From NCBI GenBank assembly GCA_034431315.1, contig DAOUDK010000017.1, forward strand, positions 1 to 11,121: a stretch of DNA of 11,121 bases, given 5' to 3'. The notes beneath the pieces are model-generated. The model was not told the origin of the DNA, made no database searches, and saw nothing but the letters and a program-made list of their open reading frames with translations. The number at the start of each line of letters is the position of its first letter. Positions within the stretch are counted from its first letter, which is position 1. This DNA comes from JAUWOY01 sp034431315. Its GTDB lineage: Bacteria; Chloroflexota; Anaerolineae; VGOG01. The translations under genes and the position numbers were made by a program. Shown here piece by piece: positions 1 through 8,200 of the stretch.

Positions 1-1
1 C

Positions 2-73
2 GGGCCGAACGGCGATCAGATTGACTCCATTGCTACATTTAGTACAACTTCCAACAAACCATACTACTGGTAG
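2..73 (+). CDS. possible 3' end of an upstream gene, unknown function
   Basis: Reading from base 2, an open frame of 23 codons runs from the window edge to a TAG at 71-73. Its product ends in DSIATFSTTSNKPYYW. The other two forward frames give less protein-like sequence: one stops at 22-24, the other reads to a TAA at 78-80. The fragment is too short to assign to a family. If real, it ends 50 nt before the GTTATGC core at 123-129, so it would belong to the replicon or cassette upstream of the small zinc-ribbon gene. It could also be chance open sequence. Confidence 0.25.
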   Translation, partial: GPNGDQIDSIATFSTTSNKPYYW

Positions 74-122
74 TAGTTAACTGGACTTCGTGTAGATGTG
101 TCGAAGACAGGCTTAGCAAGAT

Positions 123-129
123 GTTATGC
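123..129 (+). other. integron-type core site (R'-like GTTATGC) at the 5' edge of a cassette
   Basis: GTTATGC closely follows the attC/attI core consensus GTTRRRY (one mismatch). It is the exact reverse complement of GCATAAC at 549-555. It sits 17 nt upstream of the start codon of the 131-aa ORF, the usual tight spacing in integron gene cassettes. No complete attC palindrome is recognisable 5' of it; only a short CTTCG/CGAAG pairing is visible in about 86-107. The site identity is inferred from the pairing with 549-555 and from layout. Confidence 0.45.
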
Positions 130-146
130 GCATTGTGTACTGAATT

Positions 147-542
147 ATGAGCGAGCACAAAATGATCGAAGTTGAGGGTTTCCTCGGAGGGACACTTGAT
201 GAGGTTGTCCCCACACTTCCTGGATCAGTTGTTCAACTTGTGGTGGGCGGCACAATTCGTCCAGAAGGGACACCTTGGGGCGAGTTCTTTCGATTTGCCC
301 GTGTAGTGAGCGTCACGCGATTGGAGCGTGATCCCGCTCGGTCGTGTCCTCGGTGCGAGACAGAATCGCCTTGCTTCTCCTTGAGATTGACCTGGGAGTC
401 CGGTTTTCAGTCAGACGACGGCGAGGTCGCTTGCGAAAACTGCGTAGACGGCATCGTGACCAAAGGCAGCGAACTGATTGCGTTTGGTTCGGATTCTTGG
501 GGCGATGACGAGGTGAAGTTGAGCACATCCTATGAACTTTGA
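147..542 (+). CDS. cassette-borne hypothetical protein with zinc-ribbon-like CxxC pairs
   Basis: I do not recognise the family. The 131-aa product has no signal peptide or membrane segment, so it is probably cytoplasmic. Two CxxC pairs, C67-x2-C70 and C96-x2-C99, are 25 residues apart with an extra C76. This spacing suits a zinc ribbon or another small metal-binding fold. The N-terminal half is beta-rich and hydrophobic (around residues 20-56) and the C-terminus is acidic. The start at 147 lacks a clear Shine-Dalgarno; ATG at 162 (Met6) is an alternative, also without one. The gene nearly fills the space between the GTTATGC core at 123-129 and the attC-like site at 549-617, leaving 17 and 6 nt. 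That is the compact, promoterless arrangement of an integron cassette, and many such cassettes encode orphan proteins like this one. Function is unknown; metal binding is inferred from the Cys spacing only. Confidence 0.6.
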   Translation: MSEHKMIEVEGFLGGTLDEVVPTLPGSVVQLVVGGTIRPEGTPWGEFFRFARVVSVTRLERDPARSCPRCETESPCFSLRLTWESGFQSDDGEVACENCVDGIVTKGSELIAFGSDSWGDDEVKLSTSYEL

Positions 543-548
543 TGCGGC

Positions 549-617
549 GCATAACAAGACGGTTGCACCAGACGGCTTACGCCATGCTCCAGCCGCTGGT
601 GAACCGCGTCGATCGCC
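549..617 (+). other. attC-like recombination site with degenerate R' end
   Basis: GCATAAC (549-555, R''-like) is followed by the spacer AAGA and then an imperfect palindrome. Bases 560-575 (CGGTTGCACCAGACGG) pair with 593-606 (CCGCTGGTGAACCG), giving 14 base pairs in three blocks. Two unpaired bases, G565 and A572, both lie on the 5' arm, and a 17-nt loop separates the arms. Single extrahelical bases confined to the R''/L'' arm are a hallmark of folded integron attC sites. The mirror position for R' (611-617, GATCGCC) no longer matches GTTRRRY, so the site is degenerate, or the cassette abuts a non-attC sequence there. The structure is read directly; attC identity is inference. Confidence 0.5.
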
Positions 618-654
618 TGACGACTAGATTAAGCAGTCAATGTTAGCGAATAAA

Positions 655-662
655 AAAGGAGG
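655..662 (+). promoter_or_regulatory. strong Shine-Dalgarno deciding the start at 670
   Basis: AAAGGAGG lies 7 nt upstream of ATG 670. An in-frame ATG at 640 would place this perfect ribosome-binding site inside the gene and has no Shine-Dalgarno of its own. The start at 670 also gives a normal signal-peptide N-region (MIFDKIK). Confidence 0.8.
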
Positions 663-669
663 CAAAGAA

Positions 670-2130
670 ATGATATTCGACAAGATCAAGACCCTTGCGC
701 AGGTGATTGGCTTTGCAACCATTGCGTTCTTGGCCCTGAATGGTGGGCTGGCCATGCTTAACGGTGACCTGGCGTGGGGCGCCACCCTGAGCGGGATCAT
801 TGCGCCTGCTTCTGCCCAAGCCCCACAGGGCGCGCCGATGCTGGCCGTGGACAGCACGACCACGCCGCCGTACATCAACTACCAGGGCAACTTGAGGGAT
901 GCGGAAGGCAACCTCCTGAGCGGCCATTACACTATGACCTTCCGTATATACGACGATCTGGCTGCCCCTGTTGGAGCTGAGCTGTGGTCCGAAGACCATA
1001 TCAGCGTGACCGTCCGCAGCGGCCACTTTAGCGTGTTGTTGGGGAATACAGAACCTATCTCACCGACGTTGTTCACGGATCCTGATCGCTTTATCGGCGT
1101 GACTGTGGATCCCTACGACGAGATGGTGCCGAGGCAGCGCTTTGCCAGTGTTCCATATGCCATCACTGCCGACCATGTGTCCTCTCTTAACGCCCCAGAC
1201 GATGATCCCCAGGATGCCGTGTTTGTGGATAATGATGGCAATGTCGGCATCGGCACGACGTCTCCAAGATCAGTCTTGCATGTCGCAGGCAGCATATACC
1301 CTGATGCAGAAACTATGCTGTTTCGTGGGAACAACTCTTTGGGCACGCCTTCCGGTGACGGCTTTAGGCTACGATACGACGCTGATTTCTTTGGAACCTA
1401 TCAGGATGCACTTGTGATTGAGAAGACGGATGGCAACCAAGATGACCCTGATGGCGGTGTTGCTTTCGTTAACACAGGTGCAGACGGCGTTGAACAGGCT
1501 GCAATGGTCATAAGAGGGGGGGGCAACGTCGGCATCGGGAACTGGAGTCCAAGTGAAAAACTTGAAGTCGCCGGAGACGGTAAGTTCACCGGGGGAGACA
1601 TCAGCGTCTGGTACGGGGACAAAGCTATTACCATTCGACAGGACGGAAACAATTCGTACATCTCTAACAAAGAGAACTTTGTCGATAACGGCGCTGCTTC
1701 AAATGGATGGCTCATTCTGAATGGATCAAATGGTGTGATACTCCAGTATGGAGATAGTGGCTCGTCTGGTGTGGACGGACTGACTCTCGACTCTTCGGGC
1801 AACGTCGGCGTCGGCATCGGCGGGGAAGCACCAATATTGATCAAAAGGTTCAGGAATAGGGGCAATGACGCCGACTTCTCTACAGAAGTGTCTGCAAACG
1901 ACTACCATTGCGTGGCAACCGGGTGGTCAACTCACTATGACTTTAAAGAGGACGGCTCGGGCGTAAACATGGTTTGGACGTATGTCTCGGGTTCATGGTG
2001 GCGTGCCAGAGTCCAATTCCACAGCGGGTCGGGCAGTAATGAGAACCCCGATGTAGACATCGTCTGCTTCAGGAAAGAAATCGCGGAGTGGGGAGGACCA
2101 GGATCACGTACTATGAATGACCCGGACTAA
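670..2130 (+). CDS. secreted tail-fibre-like surface protein with GNVGIG modules
   Basis: This 486-aa protein begins with MIFDKIK and a hydrophobic run (residues 9-31), followed by a second stretch ending ASAQA. Signal peptidase cleavage after A49 or A51 is plausible, so it should be exported. Residues about 62-165 form a compact beta domain that opens INYQGNL and closes FASVPYAITADHV. This module is common at the N-terminus of large bacterial surface proteins. Three GNVG[IV]G motifs follow at G190, G285 and G377; the first reads GNVGIGTTSPRSVLHVAG. Such modules occur in phage tail fibres and adhesin-like proteins of free-living bacteria. The C-terminal region (about 400-486) is unfamiliar, with two cysteines (in YHCVATGW and VDIVCFRKE) and many Trp. 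It is the first of three co-directional genes for exported proteins, 101 nt ahead of the TcA-like gene. A role as adhesin or fibre of that complex is inference. Confidence 0.7.
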   Translation: MIFDKIKTLAQVIGFATIAFLALNGGLAMLNGDLAWGATLSGIIAPASAQAPQGAPMLAVDSTTTPPYINYQGNLRDAEGNLLSGHYTMTFRIYDDLAAPVGAELWSEDHISVTVRSGHFSVLLGNTEPISPTLFTDPDRFIGVTVDPYDEMVPRQRFASVPYAITADHVSSLNAPDDDPQDAVFVDNDGNVGIGTTSPRSVLHVAGSIYPDAETMLFRGNNSLGTPSGDGFRLRYDADFFGTYQDALVIEKTDGNQDDPDGGVAFVNTGADGVEQAAMVIRGGGNVGIGNWSPSEKLEVAGDGKFTGGDISVWYGDKAITIRQDGNNSYISNKENFVDNGAASNGWLILNGSNGVILQYGDSGSSGVDGLTLDSSGNVGVGIGGEAPILIKRFRNRGNDADFSTEVSANDYHCVATGWSTHYDFKEDGSGVNMVWTYVSGSWWRARVQFHSGSGSNENPDVDIVCFRKEIAEWGGPGSRTMNDPD

Positions 2131-2231
2131 AGTCCTGTGGCACGCGCCCTATATGCTGGATCTGTGACGCCAAGAGGGACCCCGTATGTCTATGCCAAGA
2201 TGCATCGTGTCAAAGAGGGGGGTATTGTCCC

Positions 2232-5200
2232 ATGAAACATAAGACAACTCGCAAGGCTTTGGCCATCATTGTCGTGCTTGTGCTGGCTCTCTCTGCCACC
2301 ACTTGGGCCGGCGAATTGGGCGATCGTATTTTCGATATGTCCGATCCGGCGGGAAACGTCACCATCACGGAGCCAGGGGGCAGTGCTGTGGGCGGGTTCG
2401 CCGAGGACACCAGCGGGCGAAGCCTAGAATCCGCCAGCAGGCCACCATCCAATCTGGCGCGCCAGGACTATCAAAACGTATATGACCGGGCTCAGGCGCT
2501 ATTGGACATCGGAGCAGATTTCCGGGCGACCGAAATTCAGATACAACCGCCGCCCGACTGCTGGGAACGTCCGGAGACCTGTGAATACGGGTCGGTGATT
2601 GAGGATACATTGGAGAACTATCGAAACTATAACGGCGGCGAACTGTTTTACAGGTTCTGCGCCAATTACGACGAGGTTGACGAGCAGGGCTACTGCCCTG
2701 GGGCCGACCAGTCACAATGGCCTAACCCGAATGCAGACATTCGCAGCCAGTTGATCCGCGCCCGAGAGCTATTTGCCTTTCTCTCCCTCGCCGAGCCGGT
2801 GGACACTGACATCGATGTAGATGGACAGGATATCAATGTGCGGGTGATTGGTCGAGAAGGGGTCCTGGAAGCCACGCGCGAAATTGCCAACATACACCTG
2901 ATCTTCGGTAACGAATTCCTGGTTGACGCGCTGGATTACCGATTCAGCGGTGATGCTGTGAACGCAGACCTCATCCTGGCGCAAGAGATCGCCCAGTTGG
3001 AACAAGCTCTGCAACAGTTCACCATGGCGGTTGACGTGCTGGCCCACGCCTTCAACGCCGACTTCGGCGGACCCAGCGGAGCGTACATCGGCGACTATTT
3101 CACCAACCGCGAATTTGAGCTATTTGGCATTACCAGCGAGCGCATGGTGATGGCCATCGGCGAGATCGCCAACCGTCATCGCCAACTGGGGAGGGAGGAT
3201 GAGGCATTGGCGATCTACGCTCAAGCCTTCACTGAGCAATACGTTCAGGCGCTGGCCTTGGCCTACAAAGCAGCGGAACGCGACGCCAATTTCCTCAATA
3301 ACGGTGGGTGGGAGATGATGACCAACCTGAGCCAGCTAGGGGCGCAGGCGCAGGCAATTCACGACGGCATCAACCCGTTTGGCTTCAAGGATGATTACGT
3401 GCCGCTTCAGACCTACGATGACCTGCGTGCCCTCATGTATGGCGAGGGCGGTTTCTACACGGATGCAGATCGTGACGAACAAGAAGCGCGGGATGCCCAG
3501 CGCGAGTTCGATCACAATGCCACAAACTTGAATACGGAACTGCAACACCTACGCGTGACGTATGGCGGTCAACTGTTTGATTTGTGTGGTGCGGAAGGCC
3601 AGAGTGATGATTATCAATCCTGCGGGTGTGACAGAGATGAAGAAGGCGAACTCGTCAATCCAGACTGCGATGGCGGTTTGATGGAACAAAACTACCTGGC
3701 TATGGCAACCGCAGCAGACCGCATCGTGTTAGTCTACCAGAGACTGCAGAACGTACCGGAGCAAATCCGGATCGAGGAAGAACGCGCAGGGAGGGTCATC
3801 GAGATCACACTCGAAGGTGCAGAGGTGCTGGCAGCAATCGAGTATGCCAGGGGTATCCTCAACTCTTATCGAGTCACTGAGGCTCAAGTGGATTCGAGCA
3901 CAGGTGAATGGTATGTCGGCGCTGATGTTCGAACAACAGTATCTTTCTCGATTGGCTGGCCACCAACGACGTGGGGAGGAAAAGTAGAAAGCAGCCATTC
4001 AGTGTTCGGTGGCTATCGCCACTCATGGTCGAATACAACATCAATGACCACGGTATGGGATCCGGCCCAGGAAGAACTTGGCCGGCTGAACGGCCTGCGG
4101 GACGTGCAACAGGCGGCAACCCAGGCCCAGATCGTGGGGGCCAACAGCGAAGCCGCCATCCGCAACTTGCTGCTGCAACAGGCTGAACTGATGATTGAAA
4201 TGGACATCGCCATCGGCGAGTACAACCGCCTGGCGGCCGAGCACAACCATCTCGTGGAGACATATCGCTGGCGGCTCAACTTGCGTGCAAAGGCGCAACA
4301 GAATGTGCGTGACAGCTACCTCAACAACCCAGCCTATCGCATCCTGCGTGACACGCTGACCGTCGAAGCCGCACGTAGCCATGGCGAGGCGGCCCAGTTT
4401 GCTTACCTGACGGCTAAGGCCCTGGAATACGAGTTCTTGGCCCCTCCGCCTTTCATCAACAACATCTTCAAGGCCCGCACAGCAGACGATATTGACAACT
4501 TCCTAATCGACCTGACCCAGTTGTACTTGGCGTTAGGTGGTGGGACGGGTGCTCGCAACCGCTACCCCTACCGCATTTCGATTGCCCAGGACTTGCTAGG
4601 GCTTTCTGACGAGAACCTTGACCCTGATAACAGCATGACACCAACCGAACGAGCGCAGTTGCGCTACCAATTGTTCCAGGAGTTTCTGCAGCAGCATGTT
4701 ATCTCAGACACGCTCAAGTTCCCTTTCACGACTTCACTACTGGTGCAGAAAGAGGGCGGGATAAGCATCTTCAGCCCCAACATCTGGAACAACCGCATCG
4801 CGGGCGTAGGGCTGCCAGTGGGCGTGCCAGGCACGCAGGGTTTGTTCATAAATATCCTGACGTGGCAACTTGTCGACGCGGGCACGCCGGAAGTCATACT
4901 GACGCATGGCGGCCACGCTTCATACCGGACGGCTGACAGGGAGATTGTCGAATATACCCCTGGTAACGCCAGGCTGTCTGGGTATGTCGTGCCACCCGTA
5001 TTCGAGAACAAGACGAGAACAGCAGTAATTCTTTCCAGTGTGAACGACAATGGCCTGGGCACTCCCAGTAGCGCGCTTTTCAACCTGAGCGTGGCGGCTT
5101 CCAGTTGGACCTTGCGCATAGATCCAGGTTCGCCCTTCAACGCCGAGTTGGACATCACCCAGATCGAGGACATCGAGATCCTCATGGACACGACGGGTAT

Positions 5201-5270
5201 TGCAGTACCCGGTCGTGCGAAGGAAGCCCAGATGGATGCGCTCAGGTTGCAGGCGGAGTTTGATCGGTAG
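2232..5270 (+). CDS. secreted helical protein, possible minimal TcA-like subunit
   Basis: The 1012-aa product has a clear Sec signal peptide (hydrophobic A9-A22, cleavage TWA26-G27). ATG 2232 follows a G-rich Shine-Dalgarno (GAGGGGGG, ending 9 nt upstream). Most of the protein looks alpha-helical: residues about 80-340 resemble a solenoid. A Cys/Asp-rich loop lies at 452-482 (C452, C464, C466, C479). A long helix (about 510-547) then leads into a 60-residue Gly/Ser/Trp-rich, probably beta segment (548-609) and a second long coiled-coil-like helix (610-695). After NPAYR (699-703) and ALEYEFL (730-736) comes a C-terminal beta domain ending in SSWTLRI...DITQIEDIEILM (957-985). This order recalls the TcA coiled-coil pore hairpin followed by the TcB-binding domain, but the protein is less than half the usual TcA length. 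The TcB/TcC-like gene starts 6 nt downstream, implying co-translation. The TcA relationship is inferred from layout and context, not from a firm family match. Confidence 0.65.
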   Translation: MKHKTTRKALAIIVVLVLALSATTWAGELGDRIFDMSDPAGNVTITEPGGSAVGGFAEDTSGRSLESASRPPSNLARQDYQNVYDRAQALLDIGADFRATEIQIQPPPDCWERPETCEYGSVIEDTLENYRNYNGGELFYRFCANYDEVDEQGYCPGADQSQWPNPNADIRSQLIRARELFAFLSLAEPVDTDIDVDGQDINVRVIGREGVLEATREIANIHLIFGNEFLVDALDYRFSGDAVNADLILAQEIAQLEQALQQFTMAVDVLAHAFNADFGGPSGAYIGDYFTNREFELFGITSERMVMAIGEIANRHRQLGREDEALAIYAQAFTEQYVQALALAYKAAERDANFLNNGGWEMMTNLSQLGAQAQAIHDGINPFGFKDDYVPLQTYDDLRALMYGEGGFYTDADRDEQEARDAQREFDHNATNLNTELQHLRVTYGGQLFDLCGAEGQSDDYQSCGCDRDEEGELVNPDCDGGLMEQNYLAMATAADRIVLVYQRLQNVPEQIRIEEERAGRVIEITLEGAEVLAAIEYARGILNSYRVTEAQVDSSTGEWYVGADVRTTVSFSIGWPPTTWGGKVESSHSVFGGYRHSWSNTTSMTTVWDPAQEELGRLNGLRDVQQAATQAQIVGANSEAAIRNLLLQQAELMIEMDIAIGEYNRLAAEHNHLVETYRWRLNLRAKAQQNVRDSYLNNPAYRILRDTLTVEAARSHGEAAQFAYLTAKALEYEFLAPPPFINNIFKARTADDIDNFLIDLTQLYLALGGGTGARNRYPYRISIAQDLLGLSDENLDPDNSMTPTERAQLRYQLFQEFLQQHVISDTLKFPFTTSLLVQKEGGISIFSPNIWNNRIAGVGLPVGVPGTQGLFINILTWQLVDAGTPEVILTHGGHASYRTADREIVEYTPGNARLSGYVVPPVFENKTRTAVILSSVNDNGLGTPSSALFNLSVAASSWTLRIDPGSPFNAELDITQIEDIEILMDTTGIAVPGRAKEAQMDALRLQAEFDR

Positions 5271-5276
5271 TGGTGA

Positions 5277-8200
5277 ATGAATATAACAGCGAATTTCGGG
5301 ATGAAACGAATAGATGCCGGTGAGTCATTGGTCGTTGGTCCTTCGTCCTTCGTCGCTTGTCCTGAGCAAGGCCGAAGGCTCTACCATATCCTCCTGCCCG
5401 CGATTCTCCTCATCATCATCGCCGCATTCCTTCTGCTCCCGTGCAGTGTCGCCTTCGCCGACGGCGACACGGACAAGTCCGGGGTCTCCCCACAGGTCAT
5501 CTCGCTGCCTTCGGGCCCTGGCTCAATCGAGGGCCTTGGGGAGTCCTTCGAGCCAGACCTGAGCACGGGCACAGGCAGCTACTCGGTCAAGTTCACGGTC
5601 GCACCAGGCGTGGCGGGCTTTCAGCCCGATCTGGCGCTGATCTACAACGGCGGCAACGCCAACGGCCCCTGGGGTATGGGCTGGCGGTTGAACGTGCCCC
5701 ACATCCAGCGCCTGACCGACGAGGGCCTGCCCAGCTACGTGGACAGCGCCGACCGCTTTATCTACAGCAACGGCGAGAAGCTGGTGCCCCTCGACAACGG
5801 CGACTACCGTTTCGAGAACGAGGGCTCGTTCATGCGCTTCCGCCGGCTGGCCGGCGGCGGTTGGGAGGCGCACACGCCCGACGGCACGCGCCACGTCTTT
5901 GGCGAGACCGCAGACGCGCGGGTGACCAATGGCTTCGGCATCTTCCGCTGGCGCCTGGAGCGACAGGTGGACACCCACGGCAACGAGATCCAGTATTTCT
6001 ACATTCAGGACAGCGGCTACACCTACCTGCGCGAGATCCGCTACAACTTCAGCAGCGACGGGCGCTATAACGCCGTGGTCTTCAACTACGAGCCGCGCCC
6101 CGATTTCTTCACCGACCGCCGCAGCCGCGCGCCAATCTCCGTCGCCTTGCGGTGTACCGACGCCCAGGTATGGGCGCTGGGCCGGCTGGTGCGCGCCTAT
6201 CACTTCGGCTACGTCGCCGAGGGTTCCACCGGTATGCACTCGCTGTTGGAAACCGTCACGCAGATCGGCGACGATGGCATCAGCGAGTTGCCGCCCTTCA
6301 CCTTCACCTACACCGAGTTTGACCCCTCGGCCTATGCGGTGGTGTCGATGGAGAACCCGCCACCCATCGGGCTCACCAGTCCCGATGCCGATCTGGTGGA
6401 TATCAACGCCGACGGGCTGCCCGACGTGGTGTACACGCCGTCAGGCGGCCACCGCTTCTACCTCAACCGAGGTGAGGGGCGCTGGCAGGCGACGCCCGAG
6501 TATCCGGTGCAGTCGCCGGTTGACCGTCTCTCCAGCCCGAGCGCGCGGATGGCCGACATGGATGGCAACGGGCAGGTGGACTTTCTAATCAAGGCCGGGA
6601 GCACGTCTGGGGCGCCGTTTTACTACTACGACGGACAGCCCGGGCGCTATTGGGAGCAAGATGATCGGGTGGACTACAACCTCACCCCGCACTTTGGCGT
6701 GAACGACCCCAACCTGCGGCTGTTTGACGCTAACAACGACAAGCGCGTGGACTTCATGCTCACCACCGACAGCCGCTACTACATCTGGCTGGCCCACGAG
6801 GACGACACGTGGAGCGAAACGGCGGACTACGTGGCGCCGGCGCTGGCGGTGGGCACGCCGCTGGTGTTCTCCAACCCGCGGGTGAAGCTGGGCGACATGA
6901 CGGGCGACCGGCTGCAGGACCTGGTCTTTGTGCGCGACGGCCTGGTGGTCTACTTCCCGTACAGCGGCAACGGCGACTACGGCGAGGGCGTGATCATGTG
7001 GGGAGCGCCGACGGGGATCGGCAGCCTGGACACGAGGATCCAGTTGGGTGACCTCAACAACGACGGGCTGGACGACCTGGTGTTGCCGGGGCATCGCACG
7101 GTGGCCTACTGGCTGAATCGCGGCGATAACAGCTTTGCACCGGAGGTGGTACTGACCGGCACGCCCGCCTATCTGGGCGGAACGGCGGTGCGATTGGCGG
7201 ACATGGATGGGGATGGGGCTAGCGAATTGCTGTTCAGCCGCTACCCGGCGCCGGCTGACGAGGTTATGCAGTACGTGGACTTCTCCACCGGCATGCAGCC
7301 CCTGCTGTTGCGCAGCGTAGACAACGGGCTGGGGCGCACCATCACCATTGACTACAAGCCGTCAACGGACTACTACGTGGCCGATTGGGACGCCGGCACA
7401 CCCTGGGAGACCACGCTTCCCTTCCCGGTGCAGGTCGTGAGCCGTGTCACCGTCCACGACGCCAACAGCGGCGATGATTACGTCATCGACTACACGTACC
7501 GAGACGGCTACTACGACGGCACGCAGAAGGAGTTCCGGGGCTTTGAGCGCGCGGAGATGATCGCGCACGGCGACGAGACGGCGGCCACTACCGTCACGCG
7601 CTATGTGTATGACACCGGCGCGGAAGAGGAGAGCCGCAAGGGGCTGCTGCTGGAGGCGACGGTGCTGGGCGAGGGTGGGCAATGTGACGTCTCTGGAGGC
7701 GTCCAGACCACCGAGGTTTCGCTTGTGAACCTGGCCGGCAGGATCGCATCGGAGCTGGCCCCCTCCCCCGGCCCCTCCCCGCCCCCCCTCAATCCCCCCC
7801 AACTCTGGGGGGGAAGTGGGGGAGGGGAGCCCAGTCCCCCCCTCTCCCAGAGCGACGTCCTGAGCACTTCGTCCCTGGGACGCAGTACCAGGGGCTTGTC
7901 GAAGGGTTGGGAGAGGGGGGCCAGGGGGGTGAGGGCCGCTCCTGAAACCTCGGAGGTCTTTGGGGAGTGCTACCGCCGTGACGTCAACCAACTAACCACG
8001 CGCGAGCTCTACAACGGCGGCGAGGGACGGCGGGTGGCGTACTCCTTCATCACCCAGACCGACACCTACGTCCACGAAAACCAGCCCCCGCCGGTGCAGT
8101 TGCGCCAGGCCTTCGACCGCGACGAGTACGGCAACCTGATACAGGCGTTCACCTACGGCCAGGTATGCGGCGGTGATGTCACCTGCGGCGATGACGAGAT

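Noticed and set aside
63..77. Hairpin ACTACT-GGT-AGTAGT just after the putative upstream stop codon, as a terminator
   Set aside because: The stem is only 6 bp, A/T-rich, overlaps the stop codon and has no T-tract after it.
80..129. A complete upstream attC ending at GTTATGC
   Set aside because: Only a 5-bp CTTCG/CGAAG pairing is visible and no RYYYAAC core lies at a matching distance.
640..669. ATG 640 as the start of the fibre-like protein
   Set aside because: The strong AAAGGAGG at 655-662 is correctly spaced for ATG 670 and would be internal to the gene otherwise.
2131..2231. A promoter or riboswitch in the gap between the first two large genes
   Set aside because: No convincing -35/-10 pair or conserved structure is visible, only the Shine-Dalgarno near 2214-2222.
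5277..5460. Lipoprotein signal in the BC-like protein (LLPC56)
   Set aside because: Pro before the Cys does not fit a lipobox; cleavage after AFA61 fits a normal signal peptide better.
5523..6239. Minus-strand open frame (238 codons) opposite the SpvB-like domain
   Set aside because: Same reason: a shadow of a strongly supported gene on the other strand.
7757..7937. The C/G-rich palindromes as an intrinsic terminator or a gene break
   Set aside because: The reading frame runs through with no stop and the RHS protein continues normally afterwards.
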